Shown one piece after another: positions 9,601-19,906 of a DNA stretch of 40,724 bases (positions are counted from its first letter, which is position 1; every line of letters starts with the position of its first letter). The notes beneath the pieces were generated by a model. That model was not told where the DNA came from. It saw only the letters and a list, made by a program, of their open reading frames with translations, and did not search any database. The stretch lies in NCBI GenBank assembly GCA_037447655.1, contig JBBHKE010001822.1, positions 1 through 40,724 on the forward strand. The letters run 5' to 3'. Both the position numbers and the translations under genes were made by a program. The DNA comes from Zygnema cylindricum (Eukaryota > Streptophyta > Zygnematophyceae > Zygnematales > Zygnemataceae).

Positions 9601-12600
9601 GCTATAAATAGAAATTAGGAAGATGTTAAAACATGATTTTAGTGGTGAAGCAATTGAAACAGACAGGTTTATGGCCAAGGCATAATGAATCCAAAAGTGA
9701 AAACATGAACATGAAATGGTGAAACATTGAATAGCCAAAGGAATGATGTTGCTGGAAAAATATAACTCTTCATTGGAGTGAGGTTCAAAGTTGTTTTTTT
9801 TTTTTTCTCAAAGTTTTTTTATGCAATTATTTAGATATGATTAGTTAAGCTTAAAGGCAGGGAGAGTGAATGGAGTATCATAACATCTTTCTCGTCATGA
9901 TCTTGATTATGATTCAGAAAGATGCTTATAGGGCAATTATACAATACGCGGTTACTGGCATTACTGCCAGTAATCGCAGTAATTGCACAGAAAACTGTAC
10001 GATTCTACATTTTCCTGTCCGATTGCTGTGATTACTGGCTGGTACTGCCGGTAATCGTGATTGTGTAATTACTCTATTGGAGCTGCGTAACTTCATTGCT
10101 CACTCTGTTGAAGATTTTGAAGTCTTAAATGCTTTTATATTGATATGATCGAGACTCTCAGGTGTTTATGAATGTTTTTGTTTTTGTTTTGATATGGTTG
10201 ATACTCAAGCTTGCAGAGAGCGTAACGTGTTCAAATGGCCTTAAAAAGAAAAGCGAGTGCTTGGGCGAACCTGCTGTCCTAGTTTCTTTTGTAATGCATT
10301 CCATAATGTCCATGCATGACTACATGCAAAAAGACCTTTTTTTTGTCCTTCCTTCTGTTTCTTCCTAGTCGCCTTCACTGCCTCAGCTGTTTTTTTCTCT
10401 TACTCTTTTTTCTCTTTCTTCTCCTCTCTCCATCCTGTCTCCTCTCTCCCCCTCTCTCTCCCCCCCTCTCCTCTCTCCCCTCTCGCCCCCCCACAGGTGT
10501 GGGGATGGCGCTCCCTCAGTTCTCCTTCTCCACCATACTCCCGGTTCCTCTGCGATGTTTACATCTGCCTTACCACGTCTCGCTGCCGGAGGAATTTCGG
10601 CGGCAGCAATTGACTTGCCCAATTGTGGCGCTTCATTTGTCACACCCGGAGACCCTAAATTACCTGAACTGGCGGATGCCATTTTGGAGGCTGTCCAGGA
10701 TATTGGCTTTCCGCCAGCCTTCAGCATTGTGAGGTTCAGCGTTCTCGTCTTTCGTGTGACCAATTTTTTTTTTTTTTTTTGTGTTTCCTAATTTTTTTTC
10801 TTGTGAGCTCCTGTGTTCTTATTTAGCCTTCTTGTTTTTTGTGTGACCGATTCTTTTTTCTTGTGAGTTTTAACATTGACGTGTTTTTTTGTAACCAATA
10901 ATTGTTTCTTGTGAGGTTCGGCATTCTTGTCTTTACTGTCCCCAATTGTTTCGTCGTTTGTGTGATGAATTCTTTTTTCTTGTGTGGTTCAGCAGTCTTA
11001 TTCAGCATTTTTCTCTAGTGAGACCAAACGTTTTGTCTTTGTGTGACAAATTCTTTTTTCTTGTGAGGCTCAACATTCTCATCTTTTGTGTGACCAATTC
11101 TTTTTCTTTGGTCGTTGTGGTTGATTATTGTGCACATGCAAGTCCATTCATGGGACTATGACACTCTTTACAGGAATTTTTGAGACACAAGCTCAATGGT
11201 TTGCAGCAGAAAGTTTTCTGTAAAGTTGTTTTTGATAGTTTCTCGGATATATGTTCGTGTTTCTATGAGATTTCAGCGACCTTCTAGAAATGGAAAGGTG
11301 TATTTTCGTTTGTGTTCATTTTGTAAATGTAAATTTACATTGTTTTTGCAGAGAATGAACTCCTGAAATTTTTTGAATATTGTAACGAGCCGCAAAAATC
11401 AAGCCAGGATAAGCAGAATAATTAAACACTGAATAAAAGAAAAACAATTGGCCTTTGTGCTCAGTATATCCAACATGCTGATGTGCCTTCATCTCTCTCA
11501 TGTGACTTTTGTGTTGTTCCTCTTTTTCGAGCGCCTATGGACTCGTGTGATCTTGCAGTGTAAATAGTGTGGGTAGACAAATAATGAGGATGGGAGAAGA
11601 ATGTGGTAAATGGGAATTGAGGTTGACAGAAAAAAGGCTACAGACTTCTAGAATTTTTATAAGCAATGACTGTGGCCCTCTCTGTTTTATGTGTAAGCCT
11701 TAAATTGTGTACGGAAAATAGAACAAACCATGTTGATATCTATGGATGTTTCCTTCCTCTGTATTTCCAGGTTGGTCATCAAGTAGGAGCCTCCATGGCC
11801 ATTCATATTGCCGTACAGTTTCCCAACCTGGTGAAAAAGCTAGTGCTTTGGGGAACTCCGATTCTTGGAGTAATGTCGAGAGGCGATGTTTTACGTGAAG
11901 AACCACCAGATTATGCCGACAATTTTTTTGGGGTGATAGAAACCTTTGTTAAAGGGCGGTTTGTAGATGAAGAGTACCCGTGGCAGTTGAAGGTTTGTGC
12001 AAAAATCCCTTCACATGTTGAAACATAGAAGGCACACTGCAAATCGTTATTAGAGTAAAGAAATTTTGGCATGGGGTCTATTTTAGCTGTACTAATTCTA
12101 ATTCAGTTCTGAAAATGTGGCTGATCATGAACCGTTAAAGAATGACACCTTGCTGTTGGCATTAATGTTCTTTTCCTTTAAACTCATTTTTTTTATTTAT
12201 CTGACTCTTGGGATGGAAAAGTATGATGCTTACCTTCCGATTAGCGGCCCCCCAAAAAAAATCGGACAGGTGTGCACAGAGTATGGTTGATTCAAGTGGC
12301 AAAAAAAAGGTTAACGCTAATAGTGGTAGACGATGTAAGTTACGGCTGGATTCTTATGACGGGAGATATAGGTGAAGCTATTTGAAAAGACTTGGGTAGT
12401 CTCTGTTAGCAATTTCCCATGAATTACAATTTCACTGAAGCGGTATACCAATTTATTGCAGCTCGATAGTCAACAGTTTTAAAAATGGCCTCACCACATT
12501 TATGCTACCTGACACAAAAATATTGGTACTACAGTTTTTCTGTTGCAGCCCCTTGTAGCACAAATAAGTTTTCTCGAAGTTCTGAAAGGAAAGAGAGTAA

Positions 12601-13221
12601 TTTTCTTAGGTTTTTTGTTTTTGTTTTTGTTTTTTGTTTTTCTTCTTTCTACAGGTCCGTGGACTCATAGACATGCTTCAGACAGGCAATAAGAGGCCCT
12701 CGGCGTCACGTCCCATGGCCCTCGTAGATCACGAGGCCCTCCTAAAAAATGTGAAACAACCCACACTATGTATGGCAGGAGACCTCGAGCCTCTTCAAAA
12801 AAGCACCATGAAGGCGGCTTTACTTTTATCCAATGGAAAGTACCAAAACTTGGGCCCGGCTGGGTGTGACGTTGTTGATGAATTTCCGGACGAATATGTC
12901 TCAAGTGTAATCGATTTCTTAAAGGTTTCCGGGCTTCCCATAGAGAGGTCGAGTTTTACTATTCCGGAAAACAAGTCGGAAGAGCCTCAACGTCGAGCCT
13001 CGTCTCATGTGGGCAGTACTAGTATGATTCCGTCAGAAGTGAATGTTGGGGATGGGAGATCGGATAGTTTCGAAGTTTCTAACGGAGTTGATCTTAATCA
13101 CAAGCTCACTATTGATTCTTCTAAAGCTGTGGAGAGACGGATTTCCGACTCAGAAAGGCGAGTTTCGGGTGAGAAAAAGCGCCCTTCCCTACGAGGTCTT
13201 TTGAAGGGAAAGTTCTCTTAG
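6635..13221 (+). CDS. Alpha/beta-hydrolase-fold protein, probably catalytically dead
   Basis: Five exons: 6635-6745, 8462-8595, 10497-10728, 11771-11992, 12655-13221; introns are GT-AG, phases agree, giving 421 residues. Exons 2-5 are secure. Exon 1 is predicted from a phase-matched donor (CAG|GTTTGT); an in-frame ATG at 6584 would add 17 residues. The fold is recognisable from GQIHYRR (about 75-82), strand LLLHHTPGSS (~91-100, the oxyanion loop), AIDLPNCG (~118-125), nucleophile elbow VGHQVGAS (160-167), KLVLWGTPI, and AGDLEPL (~274-280) holding the acid. The elbow has Gln163 where Ser is expected (G-x-S-x-G), and the catalytic-His region reads GCDVVDEFPDE (303-313) with no His. It recalls hydrolase-like proteins with a GHHTGA elbow. 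The C-terminal ~90 residues are polar, low-complexity and carry RRAS, RRIS and RRVS motifs. Substrate and role unknown; a binding or scaffold role is inference. Confidence 0.85.
8226..8375 (+). repeat. 25-bp minisatellite in hydrolase intron 1
   Basis: Five perfect 25-bp units (8226-8350, unit beginning CAGGAGCAACATAACTATTC), then a sixth diverged unit. More decayed units lie on both sides, roughly 8095-8225 and 8376-8450, so the full array spans about 350 bp and ends within ~10 bases of the exon 2 acceptor. The unit length is not a multiple of three, so it is not coding. No spacers, so not CRISPR. Confidence 0.95.
9935..10075. mobile_element. MITE family B copy in hydrolase intron 2
   Basis: The ends are inverted: CAATTATACAATACGCGGTTAC on the left (first 20 bases CAATTATACAATACGCGGTT) and GTAATCGTGATTGTGTAATT on the right, with inner repeats TTACTGGC/GCCAGTAA and GCAGTAATTGCAC. 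The related sequence TACTGGC.TTACTG.C.GTAATCGCAGTA recurs at 26547-26700 in an intron of the AP-1 gamma gene. Short, non-coding and dispersed, hence MITE-like. Confidence 0.55.
10340..10496 (+). other. Very long polypyrimidine tract before exon 3 acceptor
   Basis: About 155 bases almost entirely of C and T, running into CCCACAG at the exon 3 splice acceptor. Ordinary polypyrimidine tracts are 10-40 bases. It should bind U2AF/PTB-type factors strongly, and the homopyrimidine-homopurine duplex could form triplex DNA. The reading frame through it is composition-driven, not a gene. Confidence 0.8.
10729..11115 (+). repeat. Tandem array of the exon 3 splice donor in intron 3
   Basis: The true donor GTGAGGTTCAGCGTTCTCGT is followed by diverged copies starting with GTGAG- or GTGTG- at about 10803, 10863, 10911, 10982 and 11063. 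Spacing is 48-81 bp. Most copies keep TTCTTGTGAGG, then CATTCTCGTCTTT-like text, then GTGTGACCAATTCTTTTTT. The array begins exactly at the splice site, so decoy donors accompany the real one. Using a downstream donor would read into a TAA near 10789. Confidence 0.8.
12033..12336. mobile_element. Decayed MITE family A copy in hydrolase intron 4
   Basis: The left end CACACTGCAAATCGTTATTAG and right end GTTAACGCTAATAGTGGTAG face each other like the family A termini (AATCG.TATTAG.GT). Several mismatches and no clean TA borders remain, so this is an old copy at best. Confidence 0.35.
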
Positions 13222-13312
13222 TTTGATCTTAAGTTTAATTTTTTCTTTGGATATGACACACTGGTTTGAAGATGTCGACTGTGATTTATTTTAATCAAAT
13301 ACAGGACTGTGC

Positions 13313-13690
13313 AAGAGACAAGGGTAGGAGGAAAGGGGTAGGCTGGGAGGGGAGAAGGAGAAGGGAGGAGAAGGGAGGAGGAGAAGGGAGGAGAAGTGCG
13401 GAGGAGAAGGGAGGAGGAGGAGAGAGTTGGACAACGACCTGAAATTGGTTGAAATATGTTGACTGAGATTTGAATCAAATATAGGACAGTGACAGAGAAA
13501 AGGAGTAGGATTGAAGGGAGAGTGAGAAGGGAGGTGGAGAGTTTGATGTCGACCTGGACGTGATTTTTCAGTTGGCAATTTAAGGAAGAGAGGGAAAGGG
13601 AGAGAGGGAAGAGACGGAGAGGGAGACAGATAGGGAGGCAGGAGACAGGAGAGGGATGCAGGAGAGTGCAGAAGGTGAAGGAGAGGAAGT
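13313..13690. repeat. G/A-rich low-complexity tract after the hydrolase gene
   Basis: Mostly GGGAGGAGAAGGGA-type sequence in two blocks (13313-13435 and 13490-13680), joined by a near duplication of the text around GGTTGAAATATGTTGACTGAGA and TTTTAATCAAATACAGGAC/TTTGAATCAAATATAGGAC. Many GGG and GG runs give G-quadruplex potential on the + strand. Long frames on the opposite strand here are Ser/Pro/Leu-rich artefacts. Confidence 0.8.
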
Positions 13691-15864
13691 GATTTGCCAG
13701 TTGGTAGGCTTTCGAGCATCTTAAATGGCATTCTTTGGAAAAAATGTGCTACTTTACTATCCACGAATACTATTCGAATGTAGATTTTAAGAAAAGAGAG
13801 ACCAAAATAATGTGACATAGTCGGCAAATAATAGGGTGTACCTGTAGGTAAACTCTGGAATAGCCAGGTTATTTAGATGTTGGTTTAGCTATTGTTGGAC
13901 TGACTGGAAAAAATGGAAGCATACGTATTAAGTAATGAAACGCAAGTCTGGTAATAGCAGTACAAAGAGGGACAACTGAAATGCCATTGAGAGAGGAACA
14001 ATCACAAAGTCTTTACTTTGTGTGACATTTCCTTGTGAGCTTTAGTGAAGAGAGTTGTATTGTAGTTCCCTCGAAAACGCTGATCCCAAAGAAGATATCC
14101 TGAAAAAGACACGTCCCAGAGGCTGAAGAGAGACTGGAAGAAAGATGGGGGAGAAGGAGATCGGTGATGAGAATTATTAGAGAGACACTAAATGAACATC
14201 TTGTCTGAAACCCCATGATATTTGACGATCAGAAAATTAGAGGACATTTCCTTCGATTGTTCTCCTTAAGAGTTTAGTAACGATAGAAACGGTGCTTCAA
14301 ATTAGAAGAGATGCATGTATGGCCTCGGGCTAATACGAGAGGGAAACGAGCCATACTTTTTTTCCCCTTCCATCCTTGTTTAGATATAATCAGAATACGA
14401 TAATTTGATCGATCCGTTGGTCGGTCGGTCAATTTGCTATGAGAAGAAATGGAGGTTGTGGGTGGAGGGGTTGGAGGGAAGTGAACGTCCTCACTTTCTT
14501 TTTTGTTCTAATACAATTATTCCTGTATAAGCAAATCGTAGAAACGCATTTGTAGTAGGTGGTTTACACACAAAGCGATGAAGTTGAGCAGAAAAAAATG
14601 CGATGGTTCCGACTTAACTTCGTTATTAGTCCTGAAAGGATGTAATGTCTGTTGAAAATGTGGCAATGCAAATATGTGACTTATTAAGGGGGGGGCACAC
14701 ATGCTCAAGTTCAAAAAAGTGAATGGGAGCGTGGCCGAGGCAATTAAAAAAGGTTTTAAGATTTCGAGTTGTTTAAAAACCTCGATCGAATTAGTTTCTA
14801 CATATTTCAGAAGGTGTGGCCACAGTTCATGTAGTCACAAGCAAAGTTTCTTGGTAATTACCTCAACTACAGAATGCTCAATCTCAAGGAGACGGTGTAT
14901 CGTTTTTAGCAACACTGTTGTCTTTAGCCTTATAAACTGATTTTCTTTGTACAGACCTGTCACATAGGAAAGTTTATCTAGAGTGGCAAAAAAACAGAGT
15001 GCTAGTAGTACGTAAGGGTGCCGCAATTCACATTTTATGTATCACTATTTGAAATTTGAACAACTACAGGTGTGATTTTCTTACTATTTGTTAATAAGTA
15101 CATTCCTTACGCATGAATCTGTCTAATGACGGGGATCAATTGACAGTAATTTTTCAAAGTGGTTTATACTAAGAAGTCAAAAGTTTTCCACTGTTGAATC
15201 TGATTGTCTTCTGCAGCGCGGCCGTTTGTTTATTAGTACCTCTAGAACTACCAACTTAAACAAATGCTTTGTACTTATAATACTCTTTTGAAACTTGTAT
15301 ACAGTTAAATTACCTTTCTGATAGTTGTACTTCATTGGCAGAAGGACAAAGCTTAGCACGATGTTGTCAGTAGACAACAGTACATGACAATACTCCACAT
15401 GTTAGTTAGTTTGGTCGACGTGTAATCTTTCTAAAGAAAGCGCGATGGTGAATCATTTGAGTACAAAAGTGGAATAAAAGGCAAATGAAGGTCCAAATAA
15501 AACACGGGATCAAAATAACAAAAACGGAGAACATTGCAAAAGACAAATGACAACCGGACGAATGAGCAAACAACGAAACTAAAACCCGTCAAAGAGACAA
15601 AATCAAACAAACATAACCCGGAAAAAGTAAATAGTTATGAACCTATCGGAATCCCCGGCTCCTTAACTATTACCCACTCTTACTAAACCATATTGGCTAA
15701 CATGCCATTACATTGCAAAACCTCCTATGGGTCAACAAATCTATATGGTGACGTTCGTTTTTACATTTCCGTCATGAATGCCCTTTTTCTCACTATTGAT
15801 CTTAACGTCAGTATTAGCAAACACGTCAGAGCACAGAACCTTCCATTACGAAACAAATCTACAG
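13691..15864. other. Intergenic region between convergent genes
   Basis: Between the stop of the hydrolase gene (+) and the stop of THG1 (-). AT-rich, short unconvincing frames only, and no family member recognised. It should hold the 3' ends of both transcripts, but no single polyadenylation signal stands out. Confidence 0.6.
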
Positions 15865-18762
15865 TCACATTTTGTTTTTTTCTTTTGTTCCACTCAGTAT
15901 GTACTCATGGGTTGACCAAAAACCATCTTGAATAATGTCACCATGAAAAGCAACTACTTTCCACCGAGATCTCTGTAAAATTTTTCCGTTTACATCTGAC
16001 TTCACCTCCTCAATTTGCTGTCAAAAGGGCAAACCACAAACACAGCTGTTGAAAAAAGTAAAATCCTCAGAAGAAACACGTTGCAAACAAAAAATCGCAT
16101 GGGCCAGAACGGAATATAATGAAACTACAAGGCTATTTTAAACTGCAACGACTCAGACTTTCAAAAATGAAGACTTTCATGAACATCAATGCCAAAAGGG
16201 AGGAAAATTTCACCTCTTCTCGGAACAAGGAAGTTCCTTTCTTAAATATTTCTGGAAGGAGGTTGTAATTGATCCCAAATTCAGTGAACAAAAGCTCATT
16301 TTTAACACTTGCCGTGGTGCCCTGCACTTTAGACCTAGTTTAGAAAATTTTGCAGGCATAAAACAAATTCTCTTTCTTTGACTGCTACACCTTGAATCGT
16401 TATTAGCGTATAGAAATTATTAGTGTAAAGAATAAATTAGCATCATTCATTCTAATTTAGTGCCAGGAGACATGGCAGATTATGGTCCACGTCCTTAAAT
16501 AGTGTAATTTATTATATTTAAGGTATCAATGTCAAAATTTTGGGGTGCCGATATAGCGTACATAAGGCTAATAACGATTCACGGTGAAGTTTTACACACC
16601 CCAAGAAACTTGCCTTTATTTCCATCGAGCACTTTTTAATGAAGATTATAATTATATATGAAATTTAGAAAGTAAGAATATTGCTTAACAATTCAAAAGA
16701 ATGACGGACTGAAGCGGAAGAATATACTCACTTTCAGCCGATTTTGAGTATCTGAGGGGGAGATCCCCGACTTCACCAACATCCAATAGCAGGTATTATA
16801 CTGATTGTTTATGTGACCTGAAATGAAAAACAAATCAAATATTTGCTTTCAAAACTGTATGGTAAAGAAAAAGAACAAGTTTTACTACCTCCACCGGTGC
16901 AATTCATCATCGATCCGCACAAAAAAATTATAGCTCTCTTTTAATTCCTTGACCAGAATATGTCGAGAGATAGTTCCCAGCAAAATAACATGCGATACAG
17001 TCTCTCTCAAATCATACAGAAGCATACAAAATTTCTCTCCGAGTCAGGTAAGAAACATACAAACTTACCATTTCACCTACGAAACACGCCTCACGTAAAA
17101 ACAAAAAAGGTAAAAATTTCTCTTGAGGAATGTAAAAAATGCCATTTCATCTATAAAACACGGGCCCAGAGAGTGCGATAGGCTGGCATCCTACAGTCCA
17201 CCTGTCGCCAGGAGAGGTAGTCGCGCAATATGGTGTCGGTGGGGTAACAAACAGTCCGGCCATCAAAAGTTGGAGCATAATTTAACGGCTTCTCAGCCAT
17301 ATAATTTGGCCACAGCATGACATATGAGGCCGAAAATAATGACACTACAACTGAAATCAGTTTACTGCAACCGAAAAACGTCCAATGAGGACAAAAAAAA
17401 AAAGAAGGGCAGCAAAACAGAGTAAGAGATTTTTTTCGACCAGAGTACTACATACTTGCTTCACAGTAGAGCAGACAGTGAACTGACACCATTGGGTATT
17501 GAAAGAGCGAGGGTAAGGAGATATTATAGATAAAAGGTGAAATTAGTAAGATTGTGCCGGAGAAAAAGTGGCAAAAACTGACTCACCTCGCTCTCCGCTG
17601 GTAGAGAGTACTCGTTTTTCGCAGTACAAAACTGACAACCAAGCCATTCCCATTTTCAGTAAAATTGGCAGGGAACTTCTTCCGTAACCTCTCAAATATG
17701 TTCTGCCATATACACTTAGCTGCTTCAACAGGCGGAATTCAAGGTTGCTATATCTTACAATAACCAAAAATCACTGCCAGGGACTGAGCTTTAGTTGGAA
17801 TACAAGGATTACCTGTACTCATCACTGACACCATATGCGAACAGTATGTCGGAACAATCCTCCATCACAGCTTTGGCGCATGCATTCATGAGTTGCAAAC
17901 CTTGTTCATCATTTGGCTTCTCAAAATTATGGTCCTTACAAAACCTGTACAATACCATTGAATTACAAAAAAGTGGACATTGAATAAGGATTCTTGGAAC
18001 TGCCAAGTATGACAAAGAACACAAACGCATGTAAAAATAAGTTACAGCGACGTGCTGTGCTTTATTGGTTAATTACAAAGTTTCAACAGGTAATGAAAAT
18101 GCTCATTCTAAAAAAACTAAATGCCTGATTATTTCATCAATAACAGGAAAACTATATGTTAACAATCACCAACAAAACTATGTAACTCCACATATTCAGA
18201 ACCTATCAGAGCCCGAATTAAGTTTCCATACAAGAATGCAAGCAATTGTCAATGGAAAACATTGTTGACTATATGTACGGCAATCACCATTTCCGGCATT
18301 GCATTAAACATGTGATTTTGAAACTAATGACTCCATAAGATTCTGGATATGGCCATAAATGTTTGCCCTTTGAAACTGCTACTGGAGTTCAAATGTCAAC
18401 TATCAATGTTTGAACAGCAGATCTCAGCTTTATCAACAGTTTAGTCAGACTTTCGTCTGTGAAACTAACTTGTTATAAGATACAACTGCAAAGACACAAT
18501 TGGAGGCTCAAAATCTATAACAACACTTATGAACCAACTTGAATTCAACATATATTTATTGAAGAACTCAGCTCATGTTGAATCAAACAGAAGAGTTATG
18601 CTCAAATAAGTCCTGTCAGGTGCCAATAATACCAAAAACGATAGCAAAAATGGCTTACTTAGTGAATGCCCTGCCATCAATTCGAATGACAATCCAGCAA
18701 TGAGGAAGGAGGGAATCTTGCAGTTCAAAGTTCTTTACATATTCATACCTGCTGTTAGCCAT
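15865..18762 (-). CDS. THG1: tRNA-His guanylyltransferase (Thg1), complete
   Basis: Seven exons on the minus strand: 18762-18659, 17944-17813, 17631-17587, 17364-17195, 16817-16732, 16321-16214, 16017-15865. All introns are GT-AG and phases agree; total 798 nt, 265 residues. Thg1 adds the G-1 residue to tRNA-His in the unusual 3'-5' direction, which histidyl-tRNA synthetase needs. Motifs: [13 protein letters not shown] start, [14 protein letters not shown] (23-36) with metal-binding Asp29, EKPND (43-47), [10 protein letters not shown] (71-80) with Asp76, FDGR and [16 protein letters not shown] (ending 155), NELLF..FGINYN, and C-terminal [10 protein letters not shown]. The two Asp fall at the same numbers as in human THG1. 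Length fits one Thg1 domain; land-plant proteins have two. The ATG is directly preceded by TTTTGCAG, so a 5' untranslated or targeting exon upstream is possible. It diverges from NOP10. Confidence 0.95.
16386..16588. mobile_element. MITE family A copy in THG1 intron 5
   Basis: Left end TA-CACCTTGAATCGTTATTAGC, right end GCTAATAACGATTCACGGTG followed by AA in place of TA. About 200 bp, non-coding, wholly within the intron between THG1 exons 5 and 6. The internal sequence differs from the copies at 30 and 31 kb, so it shares termini rather than the whole body. Confidence 0.65.
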
Positions 18763-19906
18763 CTGCAAAACCAAAAGTTGTTCAGGTTACTTTTCTAGCT
18801 TAACCACATGCAAAACTTACACACAAGAAACTGATAATCACAATTCATCAGAATGTATATCTGTTGAAAATCCGACAATTAACTTACATCGCCCCATTTC
18901 TACGCACATAACCTCATGAAAAAATAAGTTAAACTCATAACCTCATAATAATTTAGCAATCGACTCCATCTAGCTTTTCATATTGCCATAAAATTGAAGG
19001 AGCTTATTATAAACACGTAGAGAAAAAAAAAACTTCAAGACATATGCAAGATTATAATCGAAGGAACTTTTTCTTCAAGTAAAGTGAAAAAAACAAGTTG
19101 CACGTACACTTCCAAAGATGTTCAAAATGTCGACAAAGAAGTGAAAGTGACGGCAACTACAAACAAATTTGCATTACAGAAAATTCTCAAAACACAAAAA
19201 AGTCAATTAACCATTTAGTTTGCCTATTTTCTTTCCACAAAAAACTATGGCATTTAGAGAATGTGAACAATTGGAAAGTATCACTATTTTGTTTCTTGCC
19301 AACTTGGGACTCAGGCACTCAGCATTGATCCTGTGAATCAAAAAGTGCGGAAACAGTGCGGAATTTTCCATTACAATACCTCAGGGGGACATTAGTGCCA
19401 TTTCACATGAGAGAATGCACTCAATGTCTACAGTAATGTTCAGTACATAACAGTACAGTACTTTACCGTACAGTACCAGACTGTGTAATGCATTGTACGG
19501 TGCTGTAGTTATCTACAAGACTGTACTTTTAGAGAGGTTCATATGATTTGACGGCCGCGATCTGGCTCAAAAACAATTTCCTTTAAGAGACATTCAGTTC
19601 GTTTTCAGCATTATGGTGCGCACTAAATATTACCTTATAATAAGCCGATTACCGAATTGGACGGCTGCGATCCACCCGCCAAAACCATTTGAACTTCTCA
19701 AGGTTCAGGGCACCTTCAAACTTCAAATTAGAAGCTTTCCTCATTCTGAACCAACGCACTTTCAGTAAGTGTATATATTTTGCTCATTCATCCACAGTTG
19801 ACAGTCCACCTCTGAGTTTGGCAGCTTCAAGCAGACTTCTCCAACATTTCGACTTGAGCTTTTGTACTGGATCAGTGTTCTCGAACGACTTAGGCTTTAG
19901 AACACG
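18763..19906. promoter_or_regulatory. Shared intergenic region of divergent THG1 and NOP10
   Basis: 1.1 kb between the two start codons, transcribed outward on both sides. It carries a cluster of overlapping TACAGTAC/CAGTAC motifs (about 19441-19492) and a pair of similar blocks 104-109 bp apart near 19547 and 19655 (TTGACGGCCGCGATCTGG and TTGGACGGCTGCGATCCA). Any may be promoter elements; the paired block also resembles MITE-internal sequence. No TATA box stands out at a sure position. Confidence 0.45.

Noticed and set aside
13291-13827. 178-codon minus-strand frame rich in Ser/Pro/Leu
   Set aside because: Reads the reverse of a G/A-rich tract; composition artefact.
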